A program made the position numbers and the translations under genes. From NCBI GenBank assembly GCA_963759125.1, contig CAVWXN010000005.1:496001-560000 (forward strand): a stretch of DNA of 64,000 nucleotides, in the 5' to 3' direction. The stretch is from JABDQA01 sp963759125 (GTDB taxonomy: Bacteria; Desulfobacterota; Desulfobulbia; Desulfobulbales; Desulfocapsaceae). Shown in pieces: positions 44,809 to 52,367 of the stretch. The notes beneath the pieces are model-generated. The model was not told the DNA's origin and did not search any database. It was given only the letters and a program-made list of their open reading frames with translations. The stretch's first letter is position 1; every line of letters starts with the position of its first letter.

Positions 44809-45343
44809 TCTCATCACAGAAAAAAGATTTATCGGGCAGGAATTTCTCACCTGGCTCTGGTGGAAAAGTGAAGAACGGGGTGGTTCCGTCGAGCTGGAAG
44901 GGCAGGGTGACATCATCGTCGTTTTCGAAAAACATATGCTGCTCGAGTATGGGGAGGCGGATTATAATGAACGCCTTGTCTGCTCCGGTCTGCAGACCGA
45001 ACTCAAAGAGGCCAGAACCGGACTTCGAACCGGGAAGAAACTTGAGCAGGCCAGGCTCCAGATCATCAAGAATGAAATGGAGTATAATCTGACCCTTGGA
45101 GCAACCTCTCTCGAGTTTAGAAATGTCAAGCTGCCGAAGACCGAAGGTGCCGATCCATCAGCCGATTCAGCCGATGCCGAGATGGAGGGGGCGGTGCTGG
45201 AGAGGATTTATCTGTTTGAAGAACTTGTTAAGATAGTTAACGATCTGTTGCGCATGTTTATAGAGGTGCGGACCTCTGAAAAGTGGCCTGAGGAGTTGGC
45301 CAGGGTGCGGGCATGGGTGCATAAATCCGCTGACAGTGTATAA
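44795..45343 (+). CDS. C-terminal part of the RdgC-like locus, or separate small protein
   Basis: A 182-residue frame beginning MDLVDLITEKRFIGQEFLTWLWWKSEERGG. The REFLTWLW-type segment is what I would expect after the RdgC-like N-terminal part, and this frame is the same one in which the upstream gene would end (44782), separated by a single stop and twelve bases. So the locus could be one long gene with two lesions, or two adjacent genes. A weak AAAGG is seen before the ATG. The C-terminal part is helical and acidic with no recognised motif. Confidence 0.6.
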   Translation: MDLVDLITEKRFIGQEFLTWLWWKSEERGGSVELEGQGDIIVVFEKHMLLEYGEADYNERLVCSGLQTELKEARTGLRTGKKLEQARLQIIKNEMEYNLTLGATSLEFRNVKLPKTEGADPSADSADAEMEGAVLERIYLFEELVKIVNDLLRMFIEVRTSEKWPEELARVRAWVHKSADSV

Positions 45344-45363
45344 AAATTGTCTTTCTGTCCAGG

Positions 45364-45442
45364 CTCTGCGTTGCGCATGAAAATTCTATCCTCAACATAT
45401 TAAATATATGCCTGCGGTATAATTTCCATGCGCGCCTTGATC
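45364..45442 (-). repeat. Dispersed intergenic repeat, copy B
   Basis: On the minus strand the order of blocks is AAGGCGCGC, AAATTATACCGCAGGCATAT, a variable middle, TGAGGATAGAATTTT and GCGCAACGCAGAG. Near identical in its middle to copy C. It sits between the RdgC-like locus and gatB. Confidence 0.82.
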
Positions 45443-45549
45443 CTGGTCGAAAATTTCAATTTTTGAAGAATTCCTTACTACTTTAAAATCTCGAAAAGAT
45501 GCTTAAGCCTTGATTCGATCGAAAAGTTCAACTTTTAAAAGACGAAGAA
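45435..45549 (+). repeat. Two imperfect direct repeats with small hairpins before gatB
   Basis: CCTTGATCCTGGTCGAAAAT at 45435 and CCTTGATTCGATCGAAAAGT at 45508 begin two similar units of about 36-42 bases. Each contains a small inverted repeat (AAAATTT-CA-ATTTTT and AAAAGTT-CA-ACTTTT). The first unit directly continues copy B of the dispersed repeat; copy C continues with a related CCTGATCTGAACCAGAAAAT. Confidence 0.6.
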
Positions 45550-45586
45550 ATTAGAAAAAGAAAGACAAAATAACCAGAAAAGGGCC

Positions 45587-47011
45587 ATGGAGTTTGAAAC
45601 GGTAATAGGGCTGGAAATTCATGCCCAGATGAAGACAGATTCGAAAATTTTCTGCGGCTGCTCGACTGAGTTCGGCGCCCCGCCGAATACACATACCTGC
45701 CCGGTCTGCCTTGGAATGCCGGGCAGCCTGCCGGTATTGAACAAACGGGTGCTGGACTTTGCCATCAAGGTTGGATTATCCACCAACAGCAGAATCAACC
45801 CGGTAAATCAGTTTGCCAGAAAGAACTATTTTTATCCCGATCTTCCCAAAGGGTACCAGACGTCGCAATATGACAAGCCGATCATCGAAGACGGGTTCAT
45901 CGATATCGAGGTCGACGGCGAGCAGAAACGGATAGGTATTACCAGGATTCATATGGAAGAAGACGCCGGCAAATTGATCCACAATGAGATGGAACCGGTA
46001 TCGTACGTTGATCTGAACAGAACGGGCACGCCCCTGCTGGAAATAGTCTCGGAGCCCGATCTGCGGTCGCCGCAGGAGGCTTATGCATATCTGAAGAAGA
46101 TACACGCCATCCTGCGCTATCTCGATGTCTGCGACGGCAACATGCAGGAAGGCAGTTTTCGCTGTGATGCCAATATCTCACTGAGGCCGCAGGGCCAGCA
46201 GGAGTTAGGCACCCGCACCGAACTGAAGAATATGAACTCCTTCAGAAACGTGCAGGCGGCCCTCGAATTTGAGGTGCGTCGCCAGCGGGATCTGCTGCTG
46301 GAGGGGGACAAGGTCATTCAACAGACTCTGCTGTGGAACCCCGACACCGGTAAAACGGAGCCGATGCGCGGTAAAGAGGATGCCCATGACTACCGCTATT
46401 TTCCCTGCCCGGATCTGATACCGGTGGAGATTGATGAGCTGTGGATAGATAAGATCGGAAAGGGACTGCCCGAGCTGCCCGATCAGAAGAGACAACGGTT
46501 CATCGATGAATTCAGTCTGCCCGAATATGATGCGGTCATCCTCACTGAATCAAAAGAACTGGCCGATTATTTTGAAGCGGCGGTAGCGGTATGTGTGCAG
46601 CCCAAAAAGGTTTCCAACTGGATGATGACCGAAATGCTCCGGGAGCTGAAAGGGGCGGACATCGATCAATGTCTGGTCCAGCCGAATCAGCTCGGCACTC
46701 TTCTCAACATGGTGGAGGAGGGGACCATCAGCGGCAAAATAGCCAAAACCGTATTCTTTGACATGCTCGAAACCGGCAAAGATCCGCAACAGATCGTCAA
46801 GGAAAAGAATCTGGTCCAGGTCTCCGACGAGTCGGAACTGCTGGCCCTGGTCAGGGAAATAATCGAGCAGAATCCCAGCCAGGCAGAAGAATTCCGAGGC
46901 GGCAAGACCAAGGTGATGGGTTATTTTGTCGGCCAGCTCATGCAGAAAACCAAAGGTAAGGCCAACCCCAAACTTGCCAACCAGCTCTTCAACCAGGAGC
47001 TGTCAGGCTGA
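45587..47011 (+). CDS. gatB: Asp/Glu-tRNA amidotransferase subunit B
   Basis: A 474-residue GatB, which phosphorylates the misacylated tRNA and accepts ammonia from GatA. The N-terminal EFETVIGLEIHAQMKTDSKIFCGCS and the TCPVCLGMPGSLPVLN zinc region are family hallmarks, with YFYPDLPKGYQTSQYD and MEEDAGKLIH also present. The C-terminal YqeY-like tail domain (from about 330) ends with GKANPKLANQLFNQEL. GatA and GatC are 25 kb away. An AAAAGGG lies before the ATG. The gene is followed after 11 bases by radC. Confidence 0.98.
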   Translation: MEFETVIGLEIHAQMKTDSKIFCGCSTEFGAPPNTHTCPVCLGMPGSLPVLNKRVLDFAIKVGLSTNSRINPVNQFARKNYFYPDLPKGYQTSQYDKPIIEDGFIDIEVDGEQKRIGITRIHMEEDAGKLIHNEMEPVSYVDLNRTGTPLLEIVSEPDLRSPQEAYAYLKKIHAILRYLDVCDGNMQEGSFRCDANISLRPQGQQELGTRTELKNMNSFRNVQAALEFEVRRQRDLLLEGDKVIQQTLLWNPDTGKTEPMRGKEDAHDYRYFPCPDLIPVEIDELWIDKIGKGLPELPDQKRQRFIDEFSLPEYDAVILTESKELADYFEAAVAVCVQPKKVSNWMMTEMLRELKGADIDQCLVQPNQLGTLLNMVEEGTISGKIAKTVFFDMLETGKDPQQIVKEKNLVQVSDESELLALVREIIEQNPSQAEEFRGGKTKVMGYFVGQLMQKTKGKANPKLANQLFNQELSG

Positions 47012-47022
47012 TCTGAACACGG

Positions 47023-47757
47023 ATGGATAAAGCGCAGTGGCAGGAGAGGGGAAGGGGACACCGAAACCGTCTGCGACAGCGTTTTCTCGACCGTGGCCTC
47101 AGCGGCTTTAGCGACGCTGAAATACTCGAGATCCTGCTCAGTTTCGGCACTCCCAGAAAAGATTGTAAAGACCAGGCTCGTGCCCTGTTGCAGCGCTTCG
47201 GAACATTCCCGGGAGTGCTCGACGCCGACCGAAAGGACCTGCTCGAGGTAAAAGGAGTTGGACCGAAGAATAGTTTTGCTCTGGGGTTTATAAAATCGGC
47301 CGCGGACCATTATTTGAAACAGCGGCTTAAATCCCGCCATTACCTTAAATCCTCGGGACAGGTGACCGATTTTCTGACCCACTCGCTGCGCGGTCTTCAG
47401 GTTGAGGTCATGTCCGCCATCTATCTCGACTCGTCCCTCGCCATCATTGATTCGGAAAAGGTGGCCGAGGGTACGGTCAACGTCAATACGGTCTACCCAA
47501 GAGAAATCATTAAAAAAGCACTCAGCCATAACGCCTCGGCGCTGATTGTCGCCCACAACCACCCCTCAGGCTCGCTTACCCCGTCAGCACAGGATCGTCA
47601 GATGACCAGACAGCTTTACCTCGCCTGTTCGATGATGCACATCAGGTTGCTGGATCATTTGATCATTGGCGATGGACACTTCAGTTTTGCTGACGCCGGC
47701 ATCATCGATCAGATTGCCGACTGGTGCACATCAATTACCGGTCCCTCAGAGACATGA
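47023..47757 (+). CDS. radC: RadC family JAB-domain protein
   Basis: A 244-residue RadC. The N-terminal helix-hairpin-helix-like region has LSDAEILEILLSFGTPRKD and LLEVKGVGPKNSFAL. The C-terminal JAB/MPN metal domain has the metal motif AHNHPSGSLTPSAQDRQMT and DHLIIGDGHFSFADAG. The family is often called a DNA repair protein, but its direct role is not established. Its stop overlaps the hemW start (ATGA), so gatB-radC-hemW form one operon. Confidence 0.95.
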   Translation: MDKAQWQERGRGHRNRLRQRFLDRGLSGFSDAEILEILLSFGTPRKDCKDQARALLQRFGTFPGVLDADRKDLLEVKGVGPKNSFALGFIKSAADHYLKQRLKSRHYLKSSGQVTDFLTHSLRGLQVEVMSAIYLDSSLAIIDSEKVAEGTVNVNTVYPREIIKKALSHNASALIVAHNHPSGSLTPSAQDRQMTRQLYLACSMMHIRLLDHLIIGDGHFSFADAGIIDQIADWCTSITGPSET

Positions 47758-48875
47758 GCTGCCTGTATCTGCATATCCCGTTCTGCCGGACCAAGTGCCA
47801 GTACTGCTCGTTCAATTCTCAGGCCCGCCTCGATTCACTCTACCCCCGCTACAACCAGGCGCTTATAGCCGAACTCCTCTCGATCAAGAGTGACAAAACG
47901 GTGCTGGAAACGCTGTTCATCGGTGGCGGAACACCGACGGTGCTGCAGGTTGAAGACCTGGCAGTTTTGGTGGAAACCAGCAGGGATCGGTTTGGTTTCA
48001 CCAGACGGGCGGAAATAAGCCTGGAAGCCAATCCCGAAAGTATCGACTATGGGCGTCTCTCCGCCCTTAGGGAGGCAGGCTTCAATCGGCTCTCAATCGG
48101 TATCCAGAGCCTGAACGATGATGAATTGAAAAAGCTGGGCCGCATCCATGATGCTGCCATGGCCCGGGAGGCCATCATCGATGCCCGCAGGGCCGGATTC
48201 GATAACCTGAGCATCGATCTGATGTATGGCCTGCCCGGGCAGAGTGCAAAAAGCTGGAGCCACACACTGCAAGGTGTTCTGGAACTATGCCCCCGCCATC
48301 TGTCCGCCTATCAGCTCACCATCGAGGAACATACTGGTTTTCATTGGCTGGAGGCGGAAGGACGGTTGGCTCTGCCGGCGGAAGATTCTTTGCTTGAAAT
48401 GGATGAAATAACCCAGGAATTATGCAAAATAGCTGGTTTGCAGCAGTACGAAATCTCAAACTTCGCTGAGCCGGGCTATGAGTGCAGGCACAACCTCAAC
48501 TACTGGCGCAATGACGAATACTTTGCCTGCGGCGCAGGTGCGGTCAGCTATGTCGGCGGAGTTCGGGAGAGAAGGGTTGATGATCCCCTGAAATATTGCG
48601 AGGCCGTCGAACAGAGCGGCGATCTGATCGAAGAGCGGGAAAAGCTCACAACCCGCGACTCCTTCAAAGAGACGGTGGTGATGGGCTTGCGTCTCGGCGC
48701 CGGGATTTCCGACCGGCGACTGCAGCAGCGTTATGGGGTGAGCATTGCTGAGGTATACGGCCAAACGCTGGGAAAACTCGTCGAACGGGGTCTGATCAGC
48801 TATGACGGTACGCAGTTGGCCCTGACCGAAACGGGCAGGCGATTTGCCAATCAAGTTATGGCAGAACTAGTGTAG
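47754..48875 (+). CDS. hemW: Radical SAM heme protein HemW
   Basis: A 373-residue HemN-like radical SAM protein. The cluster motif is YLHIPFCRTKCQYCSF (CxxxCxxC), with the SAM region FIGGGTPTVLQVEDL and RLSIGIQSLNDDELKKLGR. The short N-terminus lacks the features of true anaerobic coproporphyrinogen oxidase HemN, so HemW, a heme chaperone, is more likely. It ends with the HemW-type C-terminal domain (ERGLISYDGTQLALTETG). The start at 47754 overlaps radC; a longer frame begins ten codons earlier. Confidence 0.93.
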   Translation: MSCLYLHIPFCRTKCQYCSFNSQARLDSLYPRYNQALIAELLSIKSDKTVLETLFIGGGTPTVLQVEDLAVLVETSRDRFGFTRRAEISLEANPESIDYGRLSALREAGFNRLSIGIQSLNDDELKKLGRIHDAAMAREAIIDARRAGFDNLSIDLMYGLPGQSAKSWSHTLQGVLELCPRHLSAYQLTIEEHTGFHWLEAEGRLALPAEDSLLEMDEITQELCKIAGLQQYEISNFAEPGYECRHNLNYWRNDEYFACGAGAVSYVGGVRERRVDDPLKYCEAVEQSGDLIEEREKLTTRDSFKETVVMGLRLGAGISDRRLQQRYGVSIAEVYGQTLGKLVERGLISYDGTQLALTETGRRFANQVMAELV

Positions 48876-48904
48876 TTCCCATCCTAAAACTGACCTTTTG
48901 GCCG

Positions 48905-48983
48905 ATCTCTTCGTTATGCTCAATATTCTATCCTCAAAATATTGGATATATGCCTGCGGTAAAATTTTTCGCACACCCTGATC
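48905..48983 (-). repeat. Dispersed intergenic repeat, copy C
   Basis: On the minus strand: GTGTGCGAAAAATTTTACCG, CAGGCATATATCCAATATTT, TGAGGATAGAATATTGAG and ATAACGAAGA. It lies in the gap between the convergent hemW and EI24-type genes. Confidence 0.8.
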
Positions 48984-49034
48984 TGAACCAGAAAATCAGC
49001 AGTTTTATGACGGAAACTCGCTCAGGAATATAGC

Positions 49035-49817
49035 TCAGCGGGGAGCTCTGGTGCGGGACAGCTCGACCGCCGAAAAGTTCAGTGCCGCATGCACGGTGAA
49101 CAGCGGAAAGATGAAAGCGAGCAGAAACACATTCAGCAGCGGGACCATCGAGACGGCGGCCGGGATCAGCCCGAGACGCAGGGTGTGACCACTGTAGTGC
49201 CGGAGCCAGAGCAGTTTTTTCCCCAGTCGCCAGCGTCGGCGTGAAGCCGGGTAATCGACGAACATCAGAGCCGAGTAATAGGTGTAGATGAGAAAAACCG
49301 CTATCTGGCCGATGACAGGAACAAAGCCTACGGCCAGGGCGACGATGGTAACCAGGATGCCGAACAGCGCGATTTTTAATCCCTCAAACAGATCTTTGGC
49401 GATGCCGATCAGGCTGAAACCGTCATCTTCCTGAAATTCCTTGCCCCAGAAAATTTTTTCGGCGCTGTTGCTCAGAAAGCTGTAGAAAGGTGTTGTGAGG
49501 GTATAGGCCAGCAGAAAGGCGAGGAAGAAAGCGATGATTCTCGACATCAGCACATAGAGGTATTTGGTTACCAGCCAGCCGCCATACTTGATCCAGCCCC
49601 ACCAGCTTTGATGGGACGGTCCGTCGGTGAAAAAGGAAGCGGTGAAATGATCGATGGTGCCGGTAGTTAAAAGAAAGCCTGTCCAGGTGAGTACCACGGT
49701 GACCACGATCAGGATAATTGACCAGCCTAGCAACTGCTTTCTGCCCAATAAAAATGAGATAGAGGTGGACAGGGGGATCGTCGGGGCAACCGGGGGCTGT
49801 GACTTGGTGTGCTGCAT
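49035..49817 (-). CDS. EI24/CysZ-like membrane protein
   Basis: A 260-residue inner-membrane protein of the EI24 (CysZ/PF07264) family with about four to five hydrophobic segments. Near the N-terminus SFLLGRKQLLGWSIILIVVT leads into the first membrane helix. TTPFYSFLSNSAEKIFWGKE is the family signature. Further segments are ALFGILVTIVALAVGFVPVIG and VFLIYTYYSALMFVDYPASRR. CysZ of enteric bacteria is a sulfate permease, but many EI24 proteins lack a proven role. In a sulfate user, sulfate uptake is an attractive guess only. The start at 49817 is an ATG with family similarity; a longer frame begins 15 codons upstream. Confidence 0.82.
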   Translation of the reverse strand: MQHTKSQPPVAPTIPLSTSISFLLGRKQLLGWSIILIVVTVVLTWTGFLLTTGTIDHFTASFFTDGPSHQSWWGWIKYGGWLVTKYLYVLMSRIIAFFLAFLLAYTLTTPFYSFLSNSAEKIFWGKEFQEDDGFSLIGIAKDLFEGLKIALFGILVTIVALAVGFVPVIGQIAVFLIYTYYSALMFVDYPASRRRWRLGKKLLWLRHYSGHTLRLGLIPAAVSMVPLLNVFLLAFIFPLFTVHAALNFSAVELSRTRAPR

Positions 49818-49982
49818 AAATGAATTAGAACCAACTGGGATTATAAGGAAAAATCTTAACAAGCAGGGGTTGAGTTGTTACTGTTGTTAAGGACCTCTTG
49901 AAAAAATTACCGATTATTCAAAGTAGTCTTAAAATAGGCACGGAGCCCAGCGAGTAAAGGGCAATTTACCACAGTCACTATT

Positions 49983-51344
49983 ATGGCGGTAAAAAAGACC
50001 AGAAGTAATAAACAGTTTACCTGTACAGAATGCGGCTTTGTCAGCGTCAAGTGGCTGGGGCGCTGTCCCGATTGCGGTCAGTGGGACAGCCTGGTCGAGC
50101 GGCGGGCACCGACGACAGACGCAGCAAAACCTGTCGATTTTGCTACCCCTCAGCCGCTGAGCAGACCGGCTGAGCAAAACCTGGCCAGAGTGGTCACCAA
50201 CATCGAAGAGCTCGACCGGGTTCTCGGGGGAGGGATTGTCCCGGGAGCGGTAATACTCATCGGTGGGGACCCGGGAATCGGTAAATCGACCCTGCTGCTT
50301 CATATGCTTTCTGCACTCGCCTCTCAGGGCTCCAGAGTACTCTATGTATCCGGGGAGGAATCTGCCCACCAGATAGGCATCAGGGCCAAGCGACTGGGGG
50401 CATTGCACGACAATCATTATCTGGCAACAGAGAGTTCTGTTGAGGCGATACTGGCCATGGCCAGGGAGATGAAGCCGGCGCTGCTGGCCGTTGATTCCAT
50501 CCAGACCCTCACTTCTGCTGATCACCCGTCGGCTGCCGGCTCGATTACCCAGGTACGGGAGTCATCGGCCCGGCTCGTGGAAATGGCCAAGCAGGAGAAT
50601 ATACCGGTGGTTCTGGTCGGCCATGTGACCAAGGAAGGAACCCTTGCCGGTCCGAGGATGCTTGAGCATATGGTTGATACGGTCCTATATTTCGAAGGGG
50701 ATCGCAACCATGTCTATAGAATATTGAGAACGGTAAAGAACCGGTTCGGTTCCACCAACGAAATCGGGGTGTTCGAAATGAAAGAGCAGGGGCTGGTACA
50801 GGTGACCAACCCGTCGGAGATTTTTCTGGCCGAGAGGCCGCTTGATGTAGCCGGTTCAGTAGTGCTGGCCTCGATGGAGGGAACCCGGCCAATTCTCGTC
50901 GAGGTGCAGGCCTTGGTCAGTCCCACCAATCTCGGAACGGCCAGGAGAACGGCAATCGGCGCCGATCCCCAGCGCCTGTCACTACTTTGTGCAATCCTCG
51001 AGAAGAAGGCCGGAATGGATCTCTATGGGCATGATATTTTTCTCAACATTGCCGGTGGAATTCGTATCGACGAACCGGCGCTGGATCTCGCGGTCATCTG
51101 TGCGCTGAGCTCATCGATGCTTGAAAAACCGGTGGCTCCCGACACGGCCGTCTGCGGCGAGGTGGGGTTGGCAGGAGAAATACGCGCGGTTGCCAATATC
51201 GAATTGAGAATCCGAGAAGCCGAGCGGCTCGGCTTTTCTCGCATCATCGTGCCCAAGACCAATTTCGACCGTTTCACCGGCCGCACCCGGATTGAGAGGC
51301 TTGGGGTTGCCTCGATTCATGAATTTCTTGAAAACTTAGATTGA
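49983..51344 (+). CDS. radA: DNA repair protein RadA
   Basis: A 453-residue RadA (Sms), a RecA-like helicase that promotes branch migration in recombination. The N-terminal zinc finger is CTECGFVSVKWLGRCPDCG (C4), the Walker A motif GGDPGIGKSTLLLHML near residue 95, followed by YVSGEESAHQI and the diagnostic KNRFGSTNEIGVFEM. The C-terminal Lon-like domain (from about 285) is present. The start has little ribosome-binding signal. It is followed by a membrane protein after 16 bases. Confidence 0.97.
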   Translation: MAVKKTRSNKQFTCTECGFVSVKWLGRCPDCGQWDSLVERRAPTTDAAKPVDFATPQPLSRPAEQNLARVVTNIEELDRVLGGGIVPGAVILIGGDPGIGKSTLLLHMLSALASQGSRVLYVSGEESAHQIGIRAKRLGALHDNHYLATESSVEAILAMAREMKPALLAVDSIQTLTSADHPSAAGSITQVRESSARLVEMAKQENIPVVLVGHVTKEGTLAGPRMLEHMVDTVLYFEGDRNHVYRILRTVKNRFGSTNEIGVFEMKEQGLVQVTNPSEIFLAERPLDVAGSVVLASMEGTRPILVEVQALVSPTNLGTARRTAIGADPQRLSLLCAILEKKAGMDLYGHDIFLNIAGGIRIDEPALDLAVICALSSSMLEKPVAPDTAVCGEVGLAGEIRAVANIELRIREAERLGFSRIIVPKTNFDRFTGRTRIERLGVASIHEFLENLD

Positions 51345-51360
51345 TGAGGGGGAAACGACC

Positions 51361-52017
51361 ATGGATTTCAAGGATCTGATCGTCAGAAGCTGGCATAATA
51401 CCCTGAACCATATAGGGCCGTTGCTGCTGATAACTTTTGTCCAGCTCGTGTTGATCATCATTACCCTGGGCATTCTGGCGCCGGTCACCACGGCCGGATA
51501 TGTGAATGCGCTGATGCAGGTGGTTAATGACGATCGAAAACCGGAGGTCGGCGATCTGTTTTCCCAGATGCGGCTGTTTTTTCCTCTTTTTGTCCTTTCG
51601 ATCCTGGCAGCAGTGGCGGCGTTCATCGGCTTTTCCCTGCTGGTGCTGCCCGGTTTTGCGGTAATTGCCTTTATTTCCTTTGCCGCATTTTACCTGCTGC
51701 CCTTCATGGTAGATCAGGAACTGGGCCTCTTCGATGCCCTCAAGGCATCGTGGCAGGCGGCTGTCAAGGCTCCGGTGAGCGATCACATCATCGTGGTGAT
51801 CATCTATGTGGCAATTATGTCTCTGGGGTCCTCGCTCTGGTTTGCCTTTCTCATTACCCAGCCGATGGCCACCTTTATCATGATAGAAGCCTATGATTCA
51901 AGGGTGCTGGGTAGAAAACCGGAGACTAGAGTCGAGGATCAACACCTCGGGGATGAAGCGGCAGCTCCAAGTGTTTCTGAAGACAAGAGTGAAACGGCGG
52001 AAGAAGAATCTGAATAG
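51361..52017 (+). CDS. Multi-pass membrane protein, unknown function
   Basis: A 218-residue protein with about five hydrophobic segments (for example ITFVQLVLIIITLGILAPV, LSILAAVAAFIGFSLLVLPG, VIAFISFAAFYLLPF and IIVVIIYVAIMSLGSSLWFA) and an acidic, disordered C-terminal tail of about 45 residues (EVED-rich). The pattern of an early SWHNTLNHIGPLL amphipathic stretch and GLFDALKASWQAAVKAPVSD resembles DUF975-like glycerophosphoryl-related or YciC-like membrane proteins, but I cannot assign a family. GGGGGAAACGACC precedes the ATG. It is between radA and a 35-residue ORF. Confidence 0.75.
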   Translation: MDFKDLIVRSWHNTLNHIGPLLLITFVQLVLIIITLGILAPVTTAGYVNALMQVVNDDRKPEVGDLFSQMRLFFPLFVLSILAAVAAFIGFSLLVLPGFAVIAFISFAAFYLLPFMVDQELGLFDALKASWQAAVKAPVSDHIIVVIIYVAIMSLGSSLWFAFLITQPMATFIMIEAYDSRVLGRKPETRVEDQHLGDEAAAPSVSEDKSETAEEESE

Positions 52018-52030
52018 CAGGGAGGGAATT

Positions 52031-52138
52031 ATGGATACTCACCACCACCATCAGGAAGACGACAACTCCAGCTTCACCGTTGGCATTATCTTCATCGCGG
52101 TACTGGTCATCATTTTTCTGATCGGTCTGACTAAATGA
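52031..52138 (+). CDS. 35-residue single-helix membrane protein
   Basis: A short gene with a good ribosome site (GGAGGGAATT) directly before its ATG. The product has a His-rich hydrophilic start, MDTHHHHQEDDNSS, and one long hydrophobic helix (FTVGIIFIAVLVIIFLIGL) ending in K. It is 13 bases after the larger membrane protein gene, so it is probably part of the same operon. No family is recognised. It may be a small membrane regulator or subunit of its neighbour. Confidence 0.68.
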   Translation: MDTHHHHQEDDNSSFTVGIIFIAVLVIIFLIGLTK

Positions 52139-52293
52139 AGAGAAGACGTTTCTAAAAAAGAAGACTTTTAAATACGGATTTGTGTTTCGACTGACCTGAC
52201 TTGCCGTGTGTTTTGAGTCGGCTTAGTACGGTGCCTTGCCGCACAGGATCAGGTAGTGGACAAAATCAGTGTATCTGCCGGTTGCCAATTTCT

Positions 52294-52322
52294 GTTTCAG
52301 TCATACAATTTTCATTTATAAT
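52294..52322 (+). promoter_or_regulatory. Candidate promoter for lon
   Basis: A perfect TATAAT at 52317 with a weak -35 (GTTTCA) 17 bases upstream. The ATG is 45 bases beyond. No clear sigma-32 heat-shock pattern is visible. Confidence 0.4.
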
Positions 52323-52367
52323 CGAGCTATTATGGACCTAAATCAAAGTGAATAAGGAGCGTAATTC

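Noticed and set aside
49855..49891. Inverted repeat CTTAACAA / TTGTTAAG before radA
   Set aside because: Eight bases, AT-rich and common by chance; no context to support it.
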